From the NCBI GenBank assembly GCA_003485765.1, contig DNHS01000059.1, forward strand, positions 23,227 to 35,954: a DNA stretch of 12,728 bases, in the 5' to 3' direction. Shown here piece by piece: positions 7,660-12,728 of this stretch; positions within the stretch are counted from its first letter, which is position 1; each line of letters starts with the position of its first letter. Below the pieces are notes generated by a model. The model was not told the DNA's origin. It searched no databases and worked only from the letters and a program-made list of their open reading frames with translations. Made by a program: the position numbers and the translations under genes. This DNA comes from Candidatus Omnitrophota bacterium (GTDB lineage Bacteria > Omnitrophota > Gorgyraeia > Gorgyraeales > Gorgyraeaceae).

Positions 7660-8821
7660 TTTTAATTATATCAATATCTTTATCGCCTCTGCCTGATAAG
7701 CACACGACTATTATTTTATTCCTACTTATCTTCGGCGCTAATTTCTTCACTGCATAATATATTGCATGGCTGGGCTCCAAAGCTGGTATTATGCCTTCTA
7801 TTTCCGACAACATCTTAAACCCTTCAAGCGCTTCTTTATCAGTCACGCTTACATATTCAGCCCTTTTTGTGTCTTTATAATACGAATGCTCCGGCCCTAC
7901 GCCTGGATAGTCCAGGCCAGCGGATATTGAATGAGCTATTTTTACCTGGCCAAATTTATCCTGCAAAAGATAGCTTTTTGTTCCATGCAAAACCCCTACA
8001 GAACCTTTACAAAGGCTTGCTCCGTGCTTTTCTGTATTAAGACCTAAGCCAGCTGCTTCTACACCAATAAGTTTTACATTTGTTTTAAAAAACGGGTGGA
8101 AAAACCCCATTGCATTGCTTCCTCCGCCAACGCACGCGACCATATAATCAGGAAGCCTTTTCTCGTATTTCATAAACTGCTTCTTCGTCTCTTTGCCTAT
8201 TACTGATTGAAAATCTCTCACTATCATTGGATATGGATGCGGGCCTATGGCAGAACCTATGATATAATAAGTATTTCTTACATTAGTAACCCAGTCTCTT
8301 ATTGCCTCGCTTGTAGCGTCTTTCAAAGTTTTGCTTCCAGAGTAAACAGGAATTACTCTTGCTCCAAGAAGCTTCATCTTAAATACATTAAGAGATTGCC
8401 TGTGAATATCCTCTTCTCCCATATACACATCGCATGTAAGTCCGAATAAAGCAGCGCTCGTGGCAGTAGCTAAGCCATGCTGTCCTGCGCCTGTCTCAGC
8501 AATAATGCGACGCTTCCCCATCTTAACAGCCAAAAGCGCCTGGCCTAAAGTATTGTTTATTTTATGAGCTCCGGTATGAAGAAGATCTTCTCTTTTTAAG
8601 TAAATTTTCCTGCCTATCTTCTTGGATATGTTTCTCGCAAGATAAAGTGGGGTAGGCCGCCCTGCATACACTTCCAGTAAATTATCTAATTCTTTTTTGA
8701 ATTTAGTATCTTTTTGCGCTACTTTATACTCTTTTTCAAGCTCTTCAAGAGCCATCATAAGAGTCTCAGGCACAAACTTCCCGCCAAATAGGCCAAATTT
8801 CCCAAATTTATCAGGCAACAT
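7646..8821 (-). CDS. trpB: Tryptophan synthase beta chain
   Basis: A 391-residue PLP enzyme that condenses indole with serine to give tryptophan, in complex with TrpA. The N-terminus GKFGLFGGKFVPETLM is typical of TrpB1. PLP lysine Lys87 lies in HTGAHKINN, catalytic Glu109 in AETGAGQHG and the phosphate cup is GGGSN (232-236), all at Salmonella positions. The COMM-domain region and SAGLDYPGVGPEHSY are intact, and the C-terminus has SGRGDKD. It is the first gene of the long operon. The ATG is preceded by AGGAG at 8 bases and lies about 20 bases from the predicted transcription start, leaving no room for an attenuator or leader peptide. Confidence 0.98.
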   Translation of the reverse strand: MLPDKFGKFGLFGGKFVPETLMMALEELEKEYKVAQKDTKFKKELDNLLEVYAGRPTPLYLARNISKKIGRKIYLKREDLLHTGAHKINNTLGQALLAVKMGKRRIIAETGAGQHGLATATSAALFGLTCDVYMGEEDIHRQSLNVFKMKLLGARVIPVYSGSKTLKDATSEAIRDWVTNVRNTYYIIGSAIGPHPYPMIVRDFQSVIGKETKKQFMKYEKRLPDYMVACVGGGSNAMGFFHPFFKTNVKLIGVEAAGLGLNTEKHGASLCKGSVGVLHGTKSYLLQDKFGQVKIAHSISAGLDYPGVGPEHSYYKDTKRAEYVSVTDKEALEGFKMLSEIEGIIPALEPSHAIYYAVKKLAPKISRNKIIVVCLSGRGDKDIDIIKNESH

Positions 8822-8847
8822 AGTAATAGCTCCTATATAAAATATAG

Positions 8848-8876
8848 ATTATATAGAAAAAAATAACACCTGTCAA
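8848..8876 (-). promoter_or_regulatory. Perfect consensus sigma-70 promoter for the trpB operon
   Basis: On the minus strand TTGACA (8871-8876) is followed by exactly 17 bases and then TATAAT (8848-8853). Both hexamers match the consensus completely. Initiation would be near 8841, giving a leader of about 20 bases before the trpB ATG at 8821. It lies between the left palindrome of the RAYT element and trpB. It predicts strong, largely unregulated transcription of the operon. Confidence 0.88.
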
Positions 8877-8904
8877 CAGAACAAAAAATTTATTACTTAA
8901 CCTT

Positions 8905-8952
8905 TGGTCAACCTCGGAGGTTACCCAATTGGGTAACCTCCGAGGTTGACCA
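8905..8952. repeat. 48-bp perfect palindrome, left flank of the RAYT unit
   Basis: Each arm carries GGTCAACCTCGGAGGTTACCC, with centre AATT, and the whole 48 bp is self-complementary. Every arm contains a smaller odd palindrome, AACCTC-G-GAGGTT, so each strand can fold as one long or two short hairpins. It is the near-identical partner of 9628-9683, from which the core differs only in the arm's middle base (G versus C) and the central four bases (AATT versus ATAT). It ends 28 bp upstream of the trpB -35 box. Confidence 0.92.
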
Positions 8953-8970
8953 GGTGAAATTTTTTATTAT

Positions 8971-9609
8971 TCAATCAAGCATTAAGCCCTTTATTTTAGC
9001 CAATTCTCTCTGATAAGAAATCCTATTTTCTACAAATTTTTTATATGAAAACGAGTTAATATCTAAAATATTCTTGTACTCGCAAATACCATCTGTTACT
9101 GTCCCGTCAGAAACATACTCATTATAAGAAGAATACCTCCATTCTTCAGGTTTATTGACAATGCATGCTGTTACAGGGTTCAAATGTATGTATCTTGTAA
9201 GATGAAGCAATTGTTCATCGCTATCTACCAGAACCTTTTTAAACTTACTTTCCCATAACGGACCTTTGCGGTTATGTTTAATATTGAAATATCGAGTATG
9301 GCTATTTAAAATATGCATCATAAAATCTGATATGCCATTATCTTTTAACTGCTTGAGTACCAGATGGATGTGAGTTGGCATAAAACAGTAACAGATTATC
9401 TGTATCAGTCTTTTACCATCCTGTACATCTTTTTTTGATCGTTGAAAATCGCGTTCTTTATATCTGGAAAAACTGGTTAGGTGTCTTTCTATGTTATAAT
9501 AACTTATTAGCTCTTTGATTCTTAAAAATTCAGGATCATTATTAAATATTACGAATTCTGCTATGCTTTTAGTATAAATATGATAAATTTCGCCAGTAAC
9601 TATACTCAT
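8971..9609 (-). CDS. REP-associated tyrosine transposase (RAYT, Y1_Tnp family)
   Basis: A 212-residue HUH single-strand endonuclease of the TnpA-REP type, intact. The metal-binding HUH motif is MPTHIHLVLK (His80 and His82), and the nucleophilic tyrosine is most likely Tyr140 in RYIHLNPV (139-146). Other family landmarks are GEIYHIYTK at the start, YFNIKHNRKGPLWESKFKKVLVD, EEWRYSSYNEY and the C-terminal AKIKGLMLD. These enzymes cut and join hairpin-containing single-stranded DNA and are thought to spread REP sequences. The ATG follows a long purine tract, AGGAGGAGGAG (9610-9620), a very strong ribosome-binding site. Both flanks are long palindromes, and the 5' leader would contain the 56-bp one, whose CCTCC segments could pair with that site. 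No clear promoter is seen. Confidence 0.93.
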   Translation of the reverse strand: MSIVTGEIYHIYTKSIAEFVIFNNDPEFLRIKELISYYNIERHLTSFSRYKERDFQRSKKDVQDGKRLIQIICYCFMPTHIHLVLKQLKDNGISDFMMHILNSHTRYFNIKHNRKGPLWESKFKKVLVDSDEQLLHLTRYIHLNPVTACIVNKPEEWRYSSYNEYVSDGTVTDGICEYKNILDINSFSYKKFVENRISYQRELAKIKGLMLD

Positions 9610-9627
9610 CTCCTCCTCCTGGTTATA

Positions 9628-9683
9628 ACCATGGTCAACCTCCGAGGTTACCCATATGGGTAACCTCGGAGGTTGACCATGGT
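9628..9683. repeat. 56-bp perfect palindrome, right flank of the RAYT unit
   Basis: Self-complementary across all 56 bp. Each arm begins ACCATGGTCAACCTCC and continues GAGGTTACCCAT. It shares the GGTCAACCTCSGAGGTTACCC core with the palindrome at 8905-8952 and adds ACCAT outside it. It lies just before the transposase ribosome-binding site, so it would form a hairpin in the 5' leader of that mRNA and might also be a DNA binding site for the enzyme. The regulatory role is inference. Confidence 0.92.
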
Positions 9684-9750
9684 GCTTTCTATTATATATG
9701 ACACATCTGGATGGGATTTTCTTTCAAAAAATTGAAAATTATTACACAGA

Positions 9751-9787
9751 AATAAAAACCCCGCGCCTTTTTAAAAAAGGTGCGGGG
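9751..9787 (-). terminator. Intrinsic terminator of the two-gene exported-protein transcript
   Basis: On the minus strand a GC-rich stem of 14 pairs, with one G-T mismatch (CCCCGCACCTTTTT against AAAAAGGCGCGGGG) and a one-base centre, is followed directly by TTTTTATT. It lies 58 bp after the stop of the upstream minus-strand gene. On the plus strand no T-run follows directly, so it acts mainly for leftward transcription. Confidence 0.88.
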
Positions 9788-9800
9788 ATATGTGATTTTT

Positions 9801-9829
9801 GTAGGGGACGGTTTCAAACCGTCCCCTAC
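9801..9829. repeat. 29-bp palindrome of the GTAGGGGAC type
   Basis: Arms GTAGGGGACGGTTT and AAACCGTCCCCTAC are exact reverse complements around one central C. It begins with GTAG and ends with CTAC, the tetranucleotide hallmark of REP sequences recognised by TnpA-REP enzymes. It lies between the stop of the unknown secreted protein gene and the terminator. It resembles 120-147 in its outer arms but not the palindromes that flank the local transposase. Confidence 0.87.
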
Positions 9830-9844
9830 CGCATATTTTATTTG

Positions 9845-10939
9845 TTAAATCTGTATTCCCAAGGCCTCTACAATGGTCTTATTAAGATTTGTTAATGTGC
9901 AATTCGTAAGATTGCCTTGACTTTCGTTAAAAAGCGCTAATACCGCTTGCAATATATTGTCATTATTAATTTGCACAAAAGCTAAATTTACAGCTTGCGT
10001 TAACGCCTCAAGTAATGCTGGTTCAAATTTACCCCTGACTTCTTGGTATTGAGCATCATCAGCCACTAGTATCGCTACACTGACTTTCCCTCTATCAATT
10101 AACTGCGAAATTGCTTCAGGCGTTACACTGCCATCTATAACAACACTTGCAGGGAGTGTTATTATTTTTGTATCATCTGCATGGGTTTCGAAAAAATTAT
10201 TCTTTGTAAGGACTATATCAGCGTCATTGTTTACTATAATATCTCCAACAACAGCATCTGTAACCAAAGCTGCTCCGCGATATCCTGCATCTTCCGTAGA
10301 AGGCATATGCTGTGGTACAGCACTATGCGCCCCCTCTTCTAGCTGATAAGGATTTTCATCATGAATTTCCTGCAGTATTTTGGCAAATCCTTTAGTCTTT
10401 AATTGTTTAACTAACTCCTCTCTCCCTGCTTCTGTTATGCCTCTGTACCCCTTTAATAACGTTATTAGTTCATAAAGTTCATGTCTCGCTAAATTCCCTT
10501 CTGTTCTTATATTTTCTTCCTTATCTACATATACATTACCGTTACGTATTCCATAATGTCCTGCTACGCCGCCAGTATCAGCGCTAAGGTTTTCTATGGC
10601 ATAACATCTGATTCCATATTCTCTTATCGTTAGTATCAAGTTCGTCTCTGAATGCGGATCCAGACCTAAATCGCGCTCCGACATTTCTTCAGCCCTATCA
10701 GAACCGAATGCTTTACGAAGCACGCTATTTACCACAACATGCTGCGTTGGTGTTATAAAACCTATATTAGCGCCTCTGCCGCCTATTTTTTCATTTGCAG
10801 CATCTGTGTTGCCTTGACCATCAACACCTTTCTGCCCGACATATTCATTATGGACATCTCCATAACTTGGCACGGACATACCAATAGCTAACATGGTCAA
10901 TAAAAGAAGTACGGGTAATACGATTTTTCGTGTAAGCAT
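9845..10939 (-). CDS. Secreted protein of unknown function
   Basis: A 364-residue protein that I do not recognise. Residues 1-27 form a typical signal peptide: basic MLTRK, hydrophobic IVLPVLLLLTMLAIGM and a probable cut after PSYG, before DVHNEY. The mature part starts with a Gly/Asn/Asp-rich stretch (28-62). A mixed alpha/beta region follows with an RHELYE segment (152-157) that recalls half of a zinc site but lacks the HExxH form, so no peptidase call is made. A later region (about 225-300) has alternating hydrophobic strands. The end (300-364) is helical and rich in Asn, Leu and Ala. There is one Cys pair candidate (112 and 347). The gene lies 15 bp after the EreA/ChaN-like gene, has an AGGAG site 6 bases before the ATG, and ends at a terminator. 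It probably works outside the cytoplasm together with its upstream partner. Confidence 0.85.
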   Translation of the reverse strand: MLTRKIVLPVLLLLTMLAIGMSVPSYGDVHNEYVGQKGVDGQGNTDAANEKIGGRGANIGFITPTQHVVVNSVLRKAFGSDRAEEMSERDLGLDPHSETNLILTIREYGIRCYAIENLSADTGGVAGHYGIRNGNVYVDKEENIRTEGNLARHELYELITLLKGYRGITEAGREELVKQLKTKGFAKILQEIHDENPYQLEEGAHSAVPQHMPSTEDAGYRGAALVTDAVVGDIIVNNDADIVLTKNNFFETHADDTKIITLPASVVIDGSVTPEAISQLIDRGKVSVAILVADDAQYQEVRGKFEPALLEALTQAVNLAFVQINNDNILQAVLALFNESQGNLTNCTLTNLNKTIVEALGIQI

Positions 10940-10954
10940 ATTTTTCTCCTTTTT

Positions 10955-12520
10955 TTACTTCAGAGCTGGAACCCAGCCTGTTTTTAATGATGAGCGGTAT
11001 AGCTTATCATCTGTTTTTGTTGTTACCCTCGGGCTAATCACAACATATGAATAGCCTTCATCAGCTAATATATTTGTTAGCGCTGGCGTATGAAATCCGC
11101 CTGCTATAAGCGCAGCTATCTTTACATTATCCTTTTCCATTCTTTCCTCGGATTTTCTCACAAAAATCCTGTCTCTTTCTCCTGCTGTTGAATAAAATTT
11201 CTCTATGGTAGACATATTATCGCTTATTACATAATAATTATCAGACACATCTAATCCCAAGTTTAATTCGACAGACTTTTTCTTTAAAAAATCAGCCAAA
11301 ACTTGAGGATCAAAATCTTTTTTATTATCTAAAAAATAATTATATTCTTCTGGAACAAGCTTTACCTTAAGCATTTTATCCATTATTGACAATGCCGCTG
11401 AGACTCTATGGAGGGCCTTTTGGTCATCATTTTCTGATATGGCTTCATGGATTTTATTTTCTAGCAATAGCTCTTCTTTAAATAGATTGTTTACGTTGAG
11501 TTTTTTAAGCGCTGACTGATATTCATCATAAAGCTTTTTTTCTTCATCGTTAAGTTTGCCATTCAGCATCTTTGTAATGCCAATCTTTTGCTCTAATTCA
11601 TTTATCTTTATCAGATTTGAAAATTCGGTAAATTTCGCTACATCTATGTTTTTTTTCTGAATAATATTATTCAAGGATTTATAATAGGCCGTAAGGCCCA
11701 AGATTTCACTTTCATAATCCTTTTTAGCTTTATCCATTTCTAATAAATCAGCGTTATAGATTTTTAGTTTAAGGGTATCTGCTGCCACAGTCAATTTATT
11801 AACATATTCCAAAGCAATGTCTTTGAATTTATCCATTTCCCACAGAGTGTTTATCTGCTCCTCGTACATATTCTTATCTTCAATGCCCTGAAAAGACATA
11901 GGATAATCAGAGGCTATGTTTAGATACTCCTCTCCTCTTAAAACACCTTCTTTTAGAAGCTCATCTGCTTTTTGCTTTCTTTTTCCTAAAGAAGCCCAGA
12001 ACCTGAGGTATGAATAATTTCTATTGCTTATTCCGCCTTCTTTTAGTATAAGGTTCAAGTTGTTATTTTTTATTAAACTTTCTATGATGCCTGCTATATT
12101 CTTCTGCGCTTCATAATTTGCATGGGCGTCCTGGATATGCACTATAAGCTTGCCGTTTGTGCCTTCGTGAGTTTCTATTATTGAGCCATATTGACTAGGT
12201 ATGGTAATTTCATTTAAAACTATAGGGCTTGTTGACGTTGTAACATTAGGAGCTGCTTCTGCAGATTCTTGCTTTTCTCCTATGTCTTGAGATGCCTTTT
12301 GCTGTTTTTCCCATACAGTCTCAGCATAGCACAGACTAACGCCAAATATACAAACTAGCGAAATTGCAAATGAAGTCCACATGGGCTTAAACCCATGGCT
12401 ACTTGGGCAAAATACTGAGCGGCCATTGCCTATCTGCACTCTGAAAGATGTAATTTTCTTCTCGTTTCGTTCGGAACTTTTCTGGCCGCGAATGTATAAA
12501 ACTTGCAATAGTTTTTTCAT
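10955..12520 (-). CDS. Exported protein with EreA/ChaN/TraB-like motif layout
   Basis: A 521-residue protein of no firm family. Residues 48-66 (WTSFAISLVCIFGVSLCYA, then ETVW) look like a signal-peptide core, preceded by an unusually long basic segment of 46 residues. Later motifs are HIQDAHAN (128-135), LILKEGG (157-163), GIEDK (212-216), ERDRIFVRKSEERM (448-461) and ALIAGGFHTPAL (470-481). Their order, an early H/D motif, then E-G, then R-D, then G-x-H, matches the layout of erythromycin esterase, ChaN haem-binding and TraB/PrgY proteins; this is inference from motif order. A long, probably helical, insert fills about 220-390. The ATG at 12520 has an AAGGGG site 6 bases upstream. Residues 40-48 are encoded by a palindromic repeat. 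A near-consensus promoter precedes the gene. Confidence 0.8.
   Translation of the reverse strand: MKKLLQVLYIRGQKSSERNEKKITSFRVQIGNGRSVFCPSSHGFKPMWTSFAISLVCIFGVSLCYAETVWEKQQKASQDIGEKQESAEAAPNVTTSTSPIVLNEITIPSQYGSIIETHEGTNGKLIVHIQDAHANYEAQKNIAGIIESLIKNNNLNLILKEGGISNRNYSYLRFWASLGKRKQKADELLKEGVLRGEEYLNIASDYPMSFQGIEDKNMYEEQINTLWEMDKFKDIALEYVNKLTVAADTLKLKIYNADLLEMDKAKKDYESEILGLTAYYKSLNNIIQKKNIDVAKFTEFSNLIKINELEQKIGITKMLNGKLNDEEKKLYDEYQSALKKLNVNNLFKEELLLENKIHEAISENDDQKALHRVSAALSIMDKMLKVKLVPEEYNYFLDNKKDFDPQVLADFLKKKSVELNLGLDVSDNYYVISDNMSTIEKFYSTAGERDRIFVRKSEERMEKDNVKIAALIAGGFHTPALTNILADEGYSYVVISPRVTTKTDDKLYRSSLKTGWVPALK
12375..12402 (-). repeat. GTAG-type palindromic element inside coding sequence
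   Basis: On the minus strand it starts GTAGCCATGGGTTTAAGCCC and ends ATGTGGAC. The inner arms CATGGG/CCCATG flank TTTAAG, and the outer arms pair in 8 of 11 positions. The GTAG start matches the REP hallmark. It is read in frame as SSHGFKPMW, residues 40-48 of the exported protein, just before the signal-peptide core. Confidence 0.6.
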
Positions 12521-12578
12521 CTAATCCCCTTTCTATGCTATAGCTATTCGCATCTAAACACATTTTAAAACTATTAAT

Positions 12579-12607
12579 AGTATACCATTTCAACCAAATC
12601 TTGTCAA
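12579..12607 (-). promoter_or_regulatory. Near-consensus sigma-70 promoter for the exported-protein pair
   Basis: On the minus strand TTGACA (12602-12607), exactly 17 bases, then TATACT (12579-12584), one mismatch from consensus. Initiation would be near 12572, giving a leader of about 50 bases before the ATG at 12520. It lies between the end of the helicase gene and the exported-protein gene. Together with the terminator at 9751-9787 it defines a complete two-gene transcript. Confidence 0.85.
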
Positions 12608-12608
12608 G

Positions 12609-12645
12609 CTAACTTTGCATTCAACAATGTGCCTTTTGTAAAGTT
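12609..12645. repeat. Degenerate copy of the CTAACTTT/GTGCC inverted repeat
   Basis: The left arm CTAACTTTGCA and the right arm TTGTAAAGTT match the outer arms of the element at 1971-2011 (the right arm exactly for 10 bases), and a GTGCC half-core remains at 12629-12633. The inner GGCAC half is lost. It lies directly upstream of the -35 box and after the helicase stop codon. Confidence 0.6.
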
Positions 12646-12647
12646 GT

Positions 12648-12728
12648 TTAATCAATAATTATCTCGCATTTTGGGATAGAATTAAGAAATGCTCTGCCAT
12701 AGAATTTGTTTATTATGCGGCTATCAAG
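12648..12728 (-). CDS. C-terminal end of a DinG/XPD-type helicase (runs off window)
   Basis: The last 26 codons of a gene entering from the right, ending in TAA at 12648-12650. The translation LDSRIINKFYGRAFLNSIP followed by KCEIIID matches the conserved end of DinG/YoaA-type ATP-dependent DNA helicases, where a LDxRxxxKxYGRxFLxSLP segment follows helicase motif VI. Such enzymes unwind forked or R-loop DNA. The catalytic motifs lie outside the window, so the call rests on this short signature. No terminator follows, only the degenerate repeat and then the next promoter. Confidence 0.7.
   Translation of the reverse strand, partial: LDSRIINKFYGRAFLNSIPKCEIIID

Larger units (their letters stand above)
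8905..9683 (-). mobile_element. RAYT/IS200-like unit: transposase gene between matching palindromes
   Basis: A 779-bp unit in which a complete Y1 tyrosine transposase gene is bracketed by two nearly identical long palindromes. HUH/Y1 transposases recognise hairpins at element ends rather than classic inverted terminal repeats and make no target duplication, and none is visible here. The two palindromes share a 46-bp core, and outside the core their flanks differ. The unit sits between a terminated transcript and the trpB promoter. Whether the whole unit moves, or only the palindromes spread, cannot be told from one copy. Confidence 0.75.

Noticed and set aside
8882..8952. Left palindrome as a terminator for the transposase gene
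   Set aside because: The stem is strong but the T-run on the minus strand starts about 15 bases after it, too far for a standard intrinsic terminator.
8822..8952. trp attenuator or leader peptide upstream of trpB
   Set aside because: The large hairpin lies upstream of the promoter, not in the transcript, and the leader of about 20 bases holds no reading frame with Trp codons.
9691..9696. TATAAT on the minus strand upstream of the transposase
   Set aside because: No -35 hexamer lies at 16-18 bp (the nearest TTGAAA is 25 bases away) and no extended -10 is present, so a promoter is not claimed.
10466..10486. RHELYE in the secreted unknown protein as a metalloprotease motif
   Set aside because: It lacks the second His of HExxH and no other zinc ligand pattern is apparent.
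12399..12593. A 64-codon minus-strand open frame overlapping the start of the exported-protein gene
   Set aside because: It is in another frame, overlaps the supported start and promoter leader, shows no domain or export signal and has no good ribosome-binding site.
1..12728. tRNA, rRNA or CRISPR array
   Set aside because: Reading both strands showed no cloverleaf-like gene, no rRNA segment and no regularly spaced direct repeats; the repeats seen are isolated palindromes.

Overview
This window is a compact, AT-rich bacterial chromosome segment in which every supported gene lies on the minus strand, so transcription runs from high to low coordinates. The mixed housekeeping gene order, the frequent GTGCC-GGCAC and GGGAC-GTCCC palindromes, and two exported proteins with no close familiar homologue suggest an uncultivated Gram-negative-type lineage of the PVC/Omnitrophota kind. 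That placement is an inference from general resemblance, not a demonstrated assignment.

Right end (12728 to about 9751): the last 26 codons of a DinG/XPD-type helicase enter the window. A degenerate palindromic repeat follows, then a near-consensus sigma-70 promoter (TTGACA, 17 bp, TATACT). This drives a two-gene transcript. The first gene is an exported protein with an EreA/ChaN/TraB-like motif layout, whose N-terminus is partly encoded by a palindromic repeat. The second is a secreted protein of unknown function. A clear intrinsic terminator ends the unit, next to a GTAG-type palindrome.

Middle (9683 to 8905): a REP-associated HUH/Y1 tyrosine transposase (RAYT) gene is bracketed by two nearly identical perfect palindromes of 56 and 48 bp. 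The unit looks like a self-contained single-strand-type mobile element that sits directly upstream of the next promoter.

Left two thirds (8876 to 1): a perfect consensus sigma-70 promoter (TTGACA, 17 bp, TATAAT) starts a tightly packed operon, trpB-trpA-manC-ruvX-M16 peptidase-rpe-phosphohexomutase, with overlaps or gaps of only a few bases. lepA and the start of lepB follow, each preceded by a palindromic repeat. The operon joins the last step of tryptophan synthesis, GDP-mannose supply (phosphohexomutase plus ManC), a pentose-phosphate enzyme, rRNA maturation/Holliday-junction nuclease-like RuvX, a zinc protease, the ribosomal GTPase LepA and signal peptidase I. No transcription leader or attenuator is visible before trpB.

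At least three families of short palindromes (GTARGGGACRG type, AACTTTACA/GTGCC type, and GGTCAACCTCSGAGGTTACCC type) occupy nearly every intergenic gap longer than 40 bp. Two of the copies reach into coding sequence, one supplying a stop codon and one supplying codons.
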